A stretch of DNA of 64,000 nt from the NCBI RefSeq assembly GCF_000172795.2, contig NZ_CP020947.1, forward strand, positions 1,429,001-1,493,000, given 5' to 3'. The stretch is from Rhizobium sp. CIAT894. GTDB taxonomy: Bacteria > Pseudomonadota > Alphaproteobacteria > Rhizobiales > Rhizobiaceae. Each line of letters opens with the position of its first letter. The first letter of the stretch is position 1. The translations under genes and the position numbers were made by a program. Shown here piece after piece: positions 1 through 9,287 of the stretch. The notes beneath the pieces were generated by a model, which was not told the origin of the DNA, ran no database searches, and saw nothing but the letters and a program-made list of their open reading frames with translations.

Positions 1-19
1 GAAAAAGAAGATCAACTGA
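1..19 (+). CDS. 3' end of an upstream gene (possibly mltG)
   Basis: Read from base 2, the codons give Lys-Lys-Lys-Ile-Asn followed by a TGA stop at 17-19, 18 bases before the yicC start. In Rhizobiales the gene ahead of yicC is commonly mltG (endolytic murein transglycosylase), so this is probably its basic C-terminal tail. Only five residues are visible, so the identity is inferred from gene order alone. Confidence 0.35.
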
Positions 20-37
20 TACTTTCTGGAGGCTCGC

Positions 38-925
38 ATGGCTTTGCAGTCCATGACTGGTTTTGCGCGGCGCGAGGGAACGAGCGGCCGCTGGCGCTGG
101 GCATGGGAATTGCGCTCGGTCAACGGCAAGGGCCTCGACCTGCGGCTGCGCCTGCCGCCCGGGCTCGAACGCATGGAGGCAGAGGTGCGCCGCCTGGCCG
201 GCGAAAGTTTCAGCCGCGGCAACCTGCAGGCATCCTTATCCGTCACCGCCGACGAGAACCGCTTCGAGGCCGTGTTGAACAGGCAGGCGCTCGCCGCCGT
301 GCTTGCGATGCGCGAGCAATTGGACGGTATCATCGATCCGTCGCCACTGAAGCTCGATACGCTGCTTTTGGTGCGTGGGATCGTCGAATTCCGCGAAGGG
401 GAGGACGGCGAAGAGGCGCTTGCCGCCCGTGACGCCGATATCGCCGCCGGCCTGCTGGCCGCGCTTTCCGATCTGAGAGCGATGCGGGAACAGGAAGGCT
501 CGGCGCTGACCCGTATTCTGCACGACCATGTCGCGACGATCGAAGGCCTGACACGGGCGATCGAGGCAGATCCTTCACGTTCGCCGCAGGAGATCGCTGC
601 GCGCCTTGCCGCGCAGGTTGCCGCGTTGATGGACGGCATGGCCGCGCTCGACCGCGACAGGCTGCATGCCGAAGCCGCATTGCTGGCGACCAAAGCGGAT
701 CTGCGCGAGGAAATCGATCGCCTGAAGGCGCATGTCGCCGCAGCGCGCGATCTCCTGGTGAAAGATGGCCCGGCCGGCCGCCGGCTGGACTTCCTTGCAC
801 AGGAATTTAACCGCGAATCGAATACCATTTGCTCGAAGTCGAATGCCTCGGCGGTCACCGCTGCCGGCATCGAGTTGAAAGTCGTCATCGACCAGTTCCG
901 CGAGCAGGTCCAGAATTTGGAGTAA
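38..925 (+). CDS. yicC: YicC family endoribonuclease-like protein
   Basis: A 295-residue protein of the YicC family, whose E. coli member has been linked to endoribonuclease activity and small-RNA turnover. The N-terminus opens with the family hallmark MTGFAR (about residues 6-11). The C-terminal DUF1732 region carries GRRLDFLAQEFNRESNT and ends with a helical stretch. Length matches the family. The start is supported by a TGGAGG ribosome site 6-8 bases upstream of the ATG. It is followed after 3 bases by gmk, so the two are almost certainly co-transcribed, as in most proteobacteria. The cytoplasmic role here is inferred from homology. Confidence 0.93.
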   Translation: MALQSMTGFARREGTSGRWRWAWELRSVNGKGLDLRLRLPPGLERMEAEVRRLAGESFSRGNLQASLSVTADENRFEAVLNRQALAAVLAMREQLDGIIDPSPLKLDTLLLVRGIVEFREGEDGEEALAARDADIAAGLLAALSDLRAMREQEGSALTRILHDHVATIEGLTRAIEADPSRSPQEIAARLAAQVAALMDGMAALDRDRLHAEAALLATKADLREEIDRLKAHVAAARDLLVKDGPAGRRLDFLAQEFNRESNTICSKSNASAVTAAGIELKVVIDQFREQVQNLE

Positions 926-928
926 GAC

Positions 929-1591
929 ATGAAACCGGCGAAATCCTCGCCCGTGCAGATCGCCCGCCGCGGTCTGATGCTCGTCATCTCGTCGCCGTCC
1001 GGCGCCGGCAAGTCCACCATCGCGCGCACGCTGCTGGAGAAGGACAGGCAAATCGGCCTCTCCGTCAGCGTCACCACGCGCCAGCGCCGCCCGAGCGAAA
1101 TCGAGGACGTGCATTACCACTTCAAGAGCGTGCGCGAGTTCGAGCGGATGCGCGATAGCGACGCGCTGCTCGAATGGGCCGAGGTGCATGGCAATTTCTA
1201 CGGCACGCCGCGCGAACCGGTCGAGCAGGCCATGGCCGAAGGCCGTGACATGCTCTTCGATATCGATTGGCAGGGCGCCCAGCAATTGCAGGAGAAGATG
1301 TCGGCCGATGTGGTCTCGATCTTCGTGCTGCCGCCGACCATGACCGAGCTGCAGTCGCGGCTGCATCGCCGAGCCGAGGATTCCGAGGAGGTCATCCAGA
1401 CGCGCCTCGCCAACAGCCGCGCCGAGATCGCCCATTGGCGCGAGTACGACTACGTCATCGTCAACGACGATCTCAACGCCGCCTTCGACGCCGTCCAGTC
1501 GATCGTCAAGGCAGAACGCCTGCGTCGCGACCGCCGCCACGGGATGTTCGACTTCGTCCGCGAATTGCTGGAAGAGACGCCGTCGCTTTAA
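929..1591 (+). CDS. gmk: Guanylate kinase
   Basis: Phosphorylates GMP to GDP using ATP, an essential step in guanine nucleotide synthesis and recycling. The 220-residue protein has the P-loop [10 protein letters not shown] at about residues 21-30 and the GMP-binding TTRQRRPSE region. The segment [19 protein letters not shown] and the Walker-B-like [10 protein letters not shown] follow. The roughly 14-residue N-terminal extension before [10 protein letters not shown] is normal for rhizobial homologues. The start lies 3 bases after the yicC stop. The 3' end faces rsmA on the opposite strand with only 30 bases between them. Confidence 0.97.
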   Translation: MKPAKSSPVQIARRGLMLVISSPSGAGKSTIARTLLEKDRQIGLSVSVTTRQRRPSEIEDVHYHFKSVREFERMRDSDALLEWAEVHGNFYGTPREPVEQAMAEGRDMLFDIDWQGAQQLQEKMSADVVSIFVLPPTMTELQSRLHRRAEDSEEVIQTRLANSRAEIAHWREYDYVIVNDDLNAAFDAVQSIVKAERLRRDRRHGMFDFVRELLEETPSL

Positions 1592-1621
1592 GGAAATTCC
1601 CGAAAAGCGCGAAGCGGTTGT

Positions 1622-2449
1622 CTACAGGCTGTTTGCCAGCAGGCAGAATTCCTCGACCGACAGGGTCTCCGCCCGCCGCGCCGGATCGATCCCGGCCTTG
1701 ACGAGCAGGCTCTCGCCGCCGAGCGGTTTCAGGCTCTGGCGCAGCATCTTGCGGCGCTGGCCGAAGGCCGCCTGCGTCACCTTTTCCAGATTGCCGACAG
1801 CGCAGGGGATCGGGTTGTCCCGGGGTGTCAGATGCACCACCGTCGACGTCACCTTCGGCGGCGGCGTGAAGGCCTGCGGCGGCACGTCGAAGGCCATCCG
1901 CGCCTCCGTCCGCCAACCGCAGAGCACGCCGAGACGGCCATAATGGTCGTCGTCTTCACCGGCGACGATGCGCTCGCCGACTTCCTTCTGGAACATCAGC
2001 GTCAGCGACTGCCAGAATGGCGGCCAGGCCTTCGGCAGGAGCCAGTTGACCAAAAGCTGCGTGCCGACATTGTAGGGCAGGTTGGCAATGATCTTGACCG
2101 GTCCATCGGGCGCCAGCGCCTCGAAATCCGTCTTCAGCGCATCGCCTTCGATGACTTCCAGCCGGCCGGGATAATGATCGGCGATTTCGGCGAGCGCAGG
2201 CAGGCAGCGGGCATCCCGCTCGACGGCGATGACCTTCCGGGCGCCGAGCGCCAGGATTGCCCGCGTCAGCCCGCCGGGGCCGGGGCCGACCTCGAAGATC
2301 GTCGCATCTTCGAGCGAGCCGGCCGTACGGGCGATCTTCTGCGTCAGGTTGAGGTCGAGCAGGAAGTTCTGCCCGAGCGCCTTGCGCGCATCGAGGCCGT
2401 GACGCTGGATGACGTCGCGAAGCGGCGGCAGGCCATCGAGTGCTGCCAT
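1622..2449 (-). CDS. rsmA: 16S rRNA dimethyladenosine transferase RsmA/KsgA
   Basis: Dimethylates two adjacent adenosines in the 3' hairpin of 16S rRNA during 30S assembly, using S-adenosylmethionine. The 275-residue protein shows ALGQNFLLD, the SAM-binding motif VGPGPGGLT and the catalytic NLPY motif inside ANLPYNVGT. The C-terminal domain contains [12 protein letters not shown], typical of KsgA. Its ATG overlaps the pdxA stop by one base (TGATG), indicating translational coupling. The pdxA-rsmA order is widely conserved, including in E. coli where surA precedes them. Confidence 0.96.
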   Translation of the reverse strand: MAALDGLPPLRDVIQRHGLDARKALGQNFLLDLNLTQKIARTAGSLEDATIFEVGPGPGGLTRAILALGARKVIAVERDARCLPALAEIADHYPGRLEVIEGDALKTDFEALAPDGPVKIIANLPYNVGTQLLVNWLLPKAWPPFWQSLTLMFQKEVGERIVAGEDDDHYGRLGVLCGWRTEARMAFDVPPQAFTPPPKVTSTVVHLTPRDNPIPCAVGNLEKVTQAAFGQRRKMLRQSLKPLGGESLLVKAGIDPARRAETLSVEEFCLLANSL

Positions 2450-3477
2450 CAGCGACGGCTTTCCTGAAGGCGGCCGAGCTGGGCTGCAAGCTTCAGCGCC
2501 GCAACGAGGCTCTGCTCGCGCGCCAGCCCCTTGCCGGCAATGCCGAAAGCGGTGCCGTGATCGGGCGAGGTGCGCACGAAGGGAAGCCCGAGCGTCACAT
2601 TGACGCTGTCGTCGAAGCCGAGTGCCTTGGCCGGGATCAGCGCCTGGTCGTGATACATGCAGACGGCGACGTCGTATCGCGCCCGCGCCTCGTCATGGAA
2701 CATGGTGTCGGCGGGCAGGGGGCCGATCGCATCGATGCCCTCGTCGCGCAGGCGCTCGATCGCCGGGCGGATGATATCCTCGTCCTCCTTGCCGATCGTT
2801 CCGTCTTCGCCCGCATGCGGGTTGAGGCCGGCGACAGCCAGCCGCGGCGCCGCGATGCCGAAGCGCTGCTGCAGGTCTTCATGGGCGATCCGGCAGGTTT
2901 CCATGATCAGTTCGCTGGTCAGCGCCTGCGGTACGTCCCGGATCGGAATGTGGATGGTGACCGGAATGGCCCTGAGCTTCGGTCCCGACAGCATCATCAC
3001 AGGCGTCACCGGCCGGCCGGTCGCTCTAGTGGCGAGATCGGCGAGAAATTCGGTATGGCCGGGAAATCGGAAACCTGCTTCGTAGAGCACCGACTTGGCG
3101 ATCGGGTTGGTGACGACCGCCAGCGCCTCGCCGTCGATGACGAGCGACACAGCTTTCTCGATCGCTGCGATCGTGCCTTTCGCCGTTGCTGCATGCGGTT
3201 CGCCGGCAACCACTTCGATACCGGCAGGCACTGGCATGACGGGCAGCGCATCGGCAAACATGCCGGCGGCCTCGCTTGCTCTATCCGTCTCGCGGATCGA
3301 AACCGCCAGGTTGAGCTGGCGCGCTCTCAACGCCAATACGCCGGGATCGCCGATCAGGAAGAATGGCGGCAGCCCGAGTTCGCGCCGCCGCAGCCAGGCC
3401 ATCAGCGTAATATCCGGCCCGATGCCGGCGGGGTCGCCCTGGCTCAGCGCAAGCGGTCGCGAAAACGGTATCGTCAT
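2449..3477 (-). CDS. pdxA: 4-hydroxythreonine-4-phosphate dehydrogenase
   Basis: NAD(P)-dependent oxidation of 4-hydroxy-threonine phosphate in the DXP-dependent route to pyridoxal 5'-phosphate. The 342-residue protein carries the N-terminal [10 protein letters not shown] signature, GHTEFLADL, the NPHAGEDG segment and CMYHDQ with a metal-ligand histidine. Near the C-terminus is [14 protein letters not shown], another signature of the family. The gene starts 6 bases after the SurA-like gene and overlaps rsmA by one base, so it is an internal cistron of the lptD-surA-pdxA-rsmA unit. Confidence 0.96.
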   Translation of the reverse strand: MTIPFSRPLALSQGDPAGIGPDITLMAWLRRRELGLPPFFLIGDPGVLALRARQLNLAVSIRETDRASEAAGMFADALPVMPVPAGIEVVAGEPHAATAKGTIAAIEKAVSLVIDGEALAVVTNPIAKSVLYEAGFRFPGHTEFLADLATRATGRPVTPVMMLSGPKLRAIPVTIHIPIRDVPQALTSELIMETCRIAHEDLQQRFGIAAPRLAVAGLNPHAGEDGTIGKEDEDIIRPAIERLRDEGIDAIGPLPADTMFHDEARARYDVAVCMYHDQALIPAKALGFDDSVNVTLGLPFVRTSPDHGTAFGIAGKGLAREQSLVAALKLAAQLGRLQESRR

Positions 3478-3483
3478 CGCAGG

Positions 3484-4428
3484 TCAACGATAGGCGATCT
3501 GCGCCTTCTTGCGCAGTTCATCCAGGTACTTCTTGCTGTTTTCGTTTTCCGGGCTGGCGTCCTTGCTGTCCTTGGACTTGCCGAGGTCTTCCTGGCGGAA
3601 GACCATTTCGGCCGCCTGGTCGTCGGAAACCTGGCGCTGGCTGCAGATTGCCAGATATTCGACGCCCTTGTCGGTGACACGGGTCCCCGTCGTATTGCCT
3701 TTGGCCTGTTCGACCAGCGGCTTCCAATCCGGCGGGATCTCGGGGGCGAGCATGCGGCCGAGATCGCGCACGGAAACGTCGCGCATCGTCGCGGCAAAGA
3801 CCTTTGACTGATCGCAGCCCGGAAACTTCGAGCGCGATGCCTCGGCTTCGCCCTTGCGCTTGCCGGTGATGGCGTTGCGCTTGGCTTGCGGAATGACGAA
3901 AATGATCTGCTGCAGCATATATTCGGTCGTCACCGGCTTCTGCTTGTTGTTCTGCATCATGCGCGAGACGAGGTCATAATTCGACAGCCGCGAAGTCGAA
4001 CCGTAGCGGGCGTTGACCACGCGCGGCCAGCTCATCTGCACGGCGATGAAACCTTTGAAATGGTCGACCCCGACGCCGGCACGATCGAGGATCTGCGACA
4101 TCTGCTCGACGGAAAGCTTATTGCCGGCCGAAAAGCGCGCGAAAGACGCATCGACGTCCTGCTGCGAAACCGACATATGAACGCGGGCGACCTCCTGCCG
4201 CTTGAGCGACTCGTCGATCAATTGCTCCTCGGCAGCCTTGGCATCGGCCTTGGTGTGCTGCAGGCGCAGGAAGGCCTGGCGCTTGGCGACGTCGCCGCTG
4301 GTGATGGCCGTGCCGTTCACCACGGCCTTGACCTCGCTTGCGGCAAATGCTGGAGCGGCAACACCCGTCAGCAAGGCAAGCGCTGCCCCGGCGAGGAACG
4401 TGGTTATGGCTTTTTTCGCGTCAATCAT
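3484..4428 (-). CDS. SurA N-terminal domain periplasmic chaperone
   Basis: A 314-residue exported protein with a signal peptide (about residues 1-29, ending AAPAFA). It then has a SurA-type N-terminal chaperone region that begins VKAVVNGTAITSGDVAKRQ. SurA escorts outer-membrane proteins such as LptD through the periplasm. The C-terminal half retains only a weak parvulin-like pattern (around GTRVTDKGVEYLAICSQRQV) and ends in a charged, lysine-rich tail. Prolyl isomerase activity is therefore doubtful. The start has a GGGAGG ribosome site. Lying between lptD and pdxA matches the E. coli lptD-surA-pdxA-rsmA order, which supports the SurA assignment. Confidence 0.85.
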   Translation of the reverse strand: MIDAKKAITTFLAGAALALLTGVAAPAFAASEVKAVVNGTAITSGDVAKRQAFLRLQHTKADAKAAEEQLIDESLKRQEVARVHMSVSQQDVDASFARFSAGNKLSVEQMSQILDRAGVGVDHFKGFIAVQMSWPRVVNARYGSTSRLSNYDLVSRMMQNNKQKPVTTEYMLQQIIFVIPQAKRNAITGKRKGEAEASRSKFPGCDQSKVFAATMRDVSVRDLGRMLAPEIPPDWKPLVEQAKGNTTGTRVTDKGVEYLAICSQRQVSDDQAAEMVFRQEDLGKSKDSKDASPENENSKKYLDELRKKAQIAYR

Positions 4429-4446
4429 CCGTTGACCTCCCGATAG

Positions 4447-4476
4447 CGCCGCGAGACGTTGTTCGCGGCGTTTTTT
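4447..4476 (+). terminator. GC hairpin plus T-run on the + strand
   Basis: An 8-bp stem (CGCCGCGA at 4447-4454 with TCGCGGCG at 4463-4470) is followed by six T at 4471-4476. It has the form of a factor-independent terminator, but it is oriented antisense to the surrounding minus-strand genes, in the 165-bp gap between lptD and the SurA-like gene. It could stop antisense transcription, or it may simply be a hairpin in the leader of the SurA-like gene. Low confidence. Confidence 0.3.
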
Positions 4477-4593
4477 ACCACAGTGCGAGACACGCGGCGA
4501 AACCGCTATGCCTCAGATATCGACTGGCGGCAATGTCCTGCACAGGCATACGGCGAAAGAATGGCTTCAGGCCATGTTTGCGCCGGCTGCCCG

Positions 4594-6921
4594 TCACTCA
4601 AGGGTGTTTGTGCCGATCTTGATGTCGCCGAGCGTCCGGAAGGTCAGCCGTGCGCCGATCGTCCAGTCACTTGCCGTTTCGTCGTCGGAGTCCCTTGTAT
4701 CCGTATAGGCGATCGTGAAGATCGTGCATTCGTCTTCGTAGGTGAGACCGAGCGTCCGGCGGCTGAGCACGTCATTGTTCAAATCCCAGGCGATGCCGCC
4801 GAAGATCGACCAATAATCCTTGAACTTGATCTTACTGTTGGTCTGGATCTCGTCGTTGTCCTCGGCAAAGCCATATGCCGGCTGGGCGCTGAGATGGGTG
4901 TAGGTCACCTGCGTCTGGAAGGTGTCGTTCTGGTAGGCCGTCGTCAGGTCACCGCGGCGGAACTCGAAATCCTTCTCGTCGAGACGATAGGAGGCCGTCA
5001 CCGAAACGCCGTAGGGCGTCTCGACGCCGCCGAGGCCGACATAATCGGAGCGCGTGGTTTCAAGGCCGGAATCTGCGCCGACATTGACGAGGTCGTCGGT
5101 CGCGAACGAGTTCTGGCCGGCAATCTGGTAGGATTGGCCGAAGATGCCGTGCAGCTTGTAGCCGCTGTCGAACGTGCCGGTATACTGGACGCCGACATTG
5201 GCGCGGGTGCCGCCTTCGACGCGGTCGTAGCCCGAGAATTTATCGCGGTCGAACAGCGACGTGGCGTCGAAGACGAAGCTCTGCGCATCCTCGTTCGGCA
5301 GGCGGCCGGCGAGCTGCTCGTCTGGGCGGGCATAGATCTGCGCGATCGGCTCGAGGATATGGGTGCTGTTCTCCGTCGTCATCAGGATCGGATAACGCAT
5401 CTCCAGCCCGGCCGTGAACATCGAGCGGGTAGCGGAATTGTCGTCGAGATAATTGCCGGCGTAACCTGTCGGGTCGTTCATGTTAAGCGCGAAAGCATCG
5501 CCGCGCGCGGCCAGCAACGGCGTGATCACCAGGCCGGTCGGTGTGACATAGGTGCGCTTCCACTCCAATTCACCGGTCAGGCGCGAGGTCTGGCCCTTCA
5601 GGCCGCGAAAGCGGTCGAAGCCGTCGACGGTGTAGAAGTCGTCATGGGTGCGCGAAATATTGGTCAGGTTGACGTCGGCCGAAAGCTCGCCGCCTGCAAG
5701 CGGCTGCGGCGCCACATAGTGATAGTCGAGCGACGGATAGACGATCGCCTGCTGCTTTTCGGCCGTGTTCGTCCGGTCGGCATCCTGGACGTCGAAATAG
5801 AACGCCCGCATGTCGAAATAATTGCGTTTCCCAAGCCCTGTCAGGTAAATCTGGTTGGTGTGATCCGTGCCGGTCAGGTCCCGCAGCTTGTACGTCTTCG
5901 AGAAATTGTTGTCGCTCTGCACCATGACGTCCCAGCCGAACGTCCAGCGCGGATTGATACGGAATTCGGCCTTCGACGCCACCATGCCACGCCGGCTGGC
6001 TTCGGCATCGCTGGTGCCCGAGCTGAAATTGTCCGGCTTTGCCTGGTCGATGCCGGCGACGCGCAGGATATGCGTGCCGTTTTCGAAGCGCTGGCGGAAC
6101 TCGCCTTCGACGAGGAAGCCCTGGGCGGTGTAGCCGGTGGTGGTGACCGTCGCGTCCATGCTCGGCGAGATCACGTAATAATAAGGAATGGAAAGGCCGA
6201 ATCCGAGGTTCTGCGACAGGCTCATCGTCGGGAAGAGAAAGCCCGACTTGCGCTTCACCGTATTGTCGGGAACCTCGATGAACGGCAGGAAGGCGATCGG
6301 ATAGCCGAGCAGCTCGAAGCGCGCACTTTCCAGACGGATCGTATGCGTCACGCCGTTCTGGATCACGCGCTTGGCCTTGACCTGCCAGAATGGCGCACGC
6401 TTCGGATCTTCGGCGCAAGGAAGACAGGCGGTGTAGACGCCCTTGTTGAGAATCATCTTCGTGCCGCCGACGCGCTCGCCGCTTTCGGCGACGATACGCG
6501 TATTGTCGGTGGTTTCGATGCGCAGCGAGTTGAGGAAACCGTCGGAAAAATTGTCGGTCACGTCAAGGTTGTCGGCATAGATGCGGTTGCCGTCCGGGCT
6601 GACCATCTCGACATTGCCGAGCGCCATCATCCGGCCGGTCTTCTGATTGTACTCGACCTTCTGCGCGACCATTTTATAGCCGCCATAATTGATCTGCACA
6701 CCACCGACCGCCGACACCAGGTCGGCGTCACGGTTATAGACGAGTTCATTGGCCGAAAGCAGAAGCTTGGCCTCTTCAGGAATCTTCTTCGCTATATTTT
6801 GTTCGGGCGCGCTGGCCTGGCCGTAGGAGGCCGGAGCGCTGCCGAAATAGGAACATGAAGCCGCACTGACAAGCAGGGCAACCAACTGTTTACTAAAATA
6901 CTTGCGGTCGCCTGCCGCCAC
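4594..6921 (-). CDS. lptD: LPS-assembly protein LptD
   Basis: Outer-membrane beta-barrel that inserts lipopolysaccharide into the outer leaflet. The chosen GTG start at 6921 gives 775 residues. It has a near-ideal AGGAGGA ribosome site, and the G of the lptG TAG stop is shared (TAGTG), so translation is coupled. A longer reading from 6987 runs back into lptG and lacks support. The protein has an N-terminal export signal, then an OstA/LptA-like jellyroll (LLLSANELVYNRDADLVSAVG; residues about 40-170), then the LptD barrel. The gene lies downstream of lptF-lptG and upstream of a SurA-like chaperone that probably helps fold it. Confidence 0.95.
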   Translation of the reverse strand: MAAGDRKYFSKQLVALLVSAASCSYFGSAPASYGQASAPEQNIAKKIPEEAKLLLSANELVYNRDADLVSAVGGVQINYGGYKMVAQKVEYNQKTGRMMALGNVEMVSPDGNRIYADNLDVTDNFSDGFLNSLRIETTDNTRIVAESGERVGGTKMILNKGVYTACLPCAEDPKRAPFWQVKAKRVIQNGVTHTIRLESARFELLGYPIAFLPFIEVPDNTVKRKSGFLFPTMSLSQNLGFGLSIPYYYVISPSMDATVTTTGYTAQGFLVEGEFRQRFENGTHILRVAGIDQAKPDNFSSGTSDAEASRRGMVASKAEFRINPRWTFGWDVMVQSDNNFSKTYKLRDLTGTDHTNQIYLTGLGKRNYFDMRAFYFDVQDADRTNTAEKQQAIVYPSLDYHYVAPQPLAGGELSADVNLTNISRTHDDFYTVDGFDRFRGLKGQTSRLTGELEWKRTYVTPTGLVITPLLAARGDAFALNMNDPTGYAGNYLDDNSATRSMFTAGLEMRYPILMTTENSTHILEPIAQIYARPDEQLAGRLPNEDAQSFVFDATSLFDRDKFSGYDRVEGGTRANVGVQYTGTFDSGYKLHGIFGQSYQIAGQNSFATDDLVNVGADSGLETTRSDYVGLGGVETPYGVSVTASYRLDEKDFEFRRGDLTTAYQNDTFQTQVTYTHLSAQPAYGFAEDNDEIQTNSKIKFKDYWSIFGGIAWDLNNDVLSRRTLGLTYEDECTIFTIAYTDTRDSDDETASDWTIGARLTFRTLGDIKIGTNTLE

Positions 6922-8009
6922 TAGCCGTCCTCCTGATGAAGCAGAATAGTCGCACCCAAGGCCAGCGCGACGACCACCGGTATCCACGTCGCCACGAAGG
7001 GGGGCACGACTCCGCTGCTTCCGAATGCCTTTACAAGCACGGTGATGACATAAAGCACGAAGCCCGAAAGGATGCCACCCAGAATCACGGAGCGGGATTG
7101 GTTGAACCGGCTAAATTTTAGGGACACTGTTGCAGCAATGAAAGTCATCGCCACCAGCAGCAGTGGCTGGGACAACAAGGAGTTGAATTGCGTCTCCAGC
7201 GCCTTGGTCGAGATGCCGAAGGATTTGGCCGCGGCAATGCGGTTGGAAAGGTCAAAGAAACCAATTGTTTCCGGCGCCGTCAGCCGCTCCTGGACGAAGT
7301 CCTGTTTCAGATTGGTGCGAAGTTGAACCGAAGCTTTACGCACGGGGATTTCGCCAGGCTTGCGCTCGACAACGTTGTTAAGTTGCCAGTAACCATCTTC
7401 CAATTTCGCCGTCGCGGCATCCTGTCTCAGAATGACCTGACCGCTTGAATCGAAATGGATCAGCACGGCGTCGATCAGCTTGGTTCCGTTCTCCTGAACC
7501 GTGTGGGCGCCGATGATGACGTCGTCCCGGCCGCTGATCTGGCGCAGCCACGGAATCTGCGGCGCCTTGCGCAGAACCGCGTTCTCGCCGCGCCAGTCGG
7601 ATTCGACGAGCAGCGCCTGGCGCTGTCCCCAGGCGGCAAGCGGGTTGAGCGCCGTCATCGTCAGTATGCCGAGCAGCAGCGAGCCGGCGATGAAGGGGGA
7701 CATGAACTGCCAGACCGAAATGCCGGCTGCGCGCGTGACGACGAGTTCATATTTGCGGTTGAGCCCGATCAGCACCGTCATGCCGACGAACAGCGCGATG
7801 AAGGGGACCGTCTGCTGCAGGATTAGCGGCAGGCGCACGGCGGTCATCAGGATGCCGCCGCCGATCGTATAGCCGGGCAGGCCGGACATGCGGCCCGCCG
7901 TCTCGCTGAAATCGAGAAGGAAGGAAATCGCCGAGACGCCGATCAGGAACCAGCCCATCGTCACCAGATAGCGGCGAAAGAAATAACGCGACAATGTCCC
8001 GAACATCAT
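6921..8009 (-). CDS. lptG: LPS export ABC transporter permease LptG
   Basis: Inner-membrane permease of the LptB2FG complex that extracts LPS and drives it across the periplasm. The 362-residue protein begins TLSRYFFRRYLV and has membrane segments near residues 10-35, 50-90 and 95-125. A periplasmic jellyroll region fills the middle, and three closing helices follow (LLLVAMTFIAATVSLKF and downstream). The ATG overlaps the lptF stop (ATGA). The stop overlaps the lptD start. LptF and LptG are paralogues; this one is called LptG because it is the second gene and lies next to lptD. Confidence 0.94.
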   Translation of the reverse strand: MMFGTLSRYFFRRYLVTMGWFLIGVSAISFLLDFSETAGRMSGLPGYTIGGGILMTAVRLPLILQQTVPFIALFVGMTVLIGLNRKYELVVTRAAGISVWQFMSPFIAGSLLLGILTMTALNPLAAWGQRQALLVESDWRGENAVLRKAPQIPWLRQISGRDDVIIGAHTVQENGTKLIDAVLIHFDSSGQVILRQDAATAKLEDGYWQLNNVVERKPGEIPVRKASVQLRTNLKQDFVQERLTAPETIGFFDLSNRIAAAKSFGISTKALETQFNSLLSQPLLLVAMTFIAATVSLKFSRFNQSRSVILGGILSGFVLYVITVLVKAFGSSGVVPPFVATWIPVVVALALGATILLHQEDG

Positions 8010-9187
8010 TGGGCGGCATCCCTGCCGGTCCTGCCGGTAGCTGCAAGCAGCCTTTCCTGCATCCGTCTCCAGAAAGACGACATCCGGTCGCGAACGAACG
8101 AAGGCATGGCCAGTCGTTTGTGCAGGCCGAGGAAGACGATCGAGACGATGCTGCTGACGATCGGTATGGCATAGAGAACGACGATATATTCAGGGTCGGT
8201 GTCGATCTGGTTGGCCGCGTAGAAGGCCGCCCATCTGAGCGCGAAGGCATAGGCGAGCGCGCTCACCATCGGATGCAGCCGCGCTTCGCGGTGCGAGCGC
8301 GCATCGCCGGCGATCGCCAGCGAAAACAGCGCAAAGACGATAGGCAGGATCCAGTCCGTCAGCCGGCGGTGCAGTTCGGCGCGGTAGCTCTGCGGCCGGA
8401 TCGTATAGTCCTTGTCGGCCGGATCCGGATTGATCAGGAACCACAGGTCACGGTCGCTGGCGCGCAGCGTCGCCTGGCCGCGATTTTCGGTCATATCGGA
8501 GAGGTCGAAGGAGTAGGAATCGAAATTGATCACCGAGACGTTGCCGTCCGGCGTTTTGCGGTGCACTTCGCCCTGATGCATGATCAGCGTCGTGCCCGTA
8601 TCGTCGACGGCGCCTTCCTTCGCATAATAGATCAGCTCGTAGGCCGGGTCGCGCTCGTCGGCGACGAAAAGGCCCTTCAGCATGCGGCCGGCCATCCGCT
8701 TCGAGATCTGCACATAAAGGCCTTCATCAAGCTTGCGGAAGGTCTTTTCTTCGATCACCGAAGACAGCAGGTCGGCATAGGTCTCGGCGATCATCTGGCG
8801 CACGACGGTCTTTGCGCGCGGCTCGACGACGTTGTCGACGAAGAAGGAAAACACGCTGACGACGGCGGCAAGCAGCAGGATCGGGCGGATCAGCACGCTG
8901 CGCCGCGCCCCGGCCGCGTCGATGACGGTCAGCTCGGAATCGTTGTTCATCGTCGTCAACGTCTGGGTGATCGCGATGACGAGGGCAAAGGGCAGCACGA
9001 CGGGAATGATCGACGGCAGGATCATCGTCGCGAGCTTGGCGAACGAGCCGATCGACTGGCCGCTGTCGGTGACCAGGTTGATTCGCTGCAGAACCTGAGT
9101 CGTCCAGATGATCGCCAGAACGGGCAGGAGCGCCACGAGAAACATCTGGCCGACGCGCCGCAATATGTATGTCTCGAGTAGTTTCAT
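8006..9187 (-). CDS. lptF: LPS export ABC transporter permease LptF
   Basis: Partner permease to LptG in the LptB2FG exporter. From the ATG at 9187 the protein has 393 residues and begins MKLLETYILRRV, the usual LptF start. An upstream in-frame start at 9268 would add 27 basic residues without membrane character and is less likely. The sequence shows TM1 (MFLVALLPVLAIIWTTQVL), a helix pair around residues 55-125, a long periplasmic jellyroll, and closing helices near IVFALFSLAIAG and YIVVLYAIPIVSSIVSIVFL. It is the first gene of the lptF-lptG-lptD-surA-pdxA-rsmA block. Confidence 0.94.
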   Translation of the reverse strand: MKLLETYILRRVGQMFLVALLPVLAIIWTTQVLQRINLVTDSGQSIGSFAKLATMILPSIIPVVLPFALVIAITQTLTTMNNDSELTVIDAAGARRSVLIRPILLLAAVVSVFSFFVDNVVEPRAKTVVRQMIAETYADLLSSVIEEKTFRKLDEGLYVQISKRMAGRMLKGLFVADERDPAYELIYYAKEGAVDDTGTTLIMHQGEVHRKTPDGNVSVINFDSYSFDLSDMTENRGQATLRASDRDLWFLINPDPADKDYTIRPQSYRAELHRRLTDWILPIVFALFSLAIAGDARSHREARLHPMVSALAYAFALRWAAFYAANQIDTDPEYIVVLYAIPIVSSIVSIVFLGLHKRLAMPSFVRDRMSSFWRRMQERLLAATGRTGRDAAQ

Positions 9188-9287
9188 GCCTGCCCTTGAA
9201 AGCACCTGCACGCCCAAACGGCTTTGCAGGAGAAACCCTCTACGCTCTTTGTCGCCGTATTGCGACAAGCAGGTGTCAAAAATTCAT

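Noticed and set aside
4459..6858. 799-codon open frame antisense to lptD
   Set aside because: It mirrors lptD codon structure in GC-rich DNA, is arginine/valine rich without domains, and lies over a certain gene.
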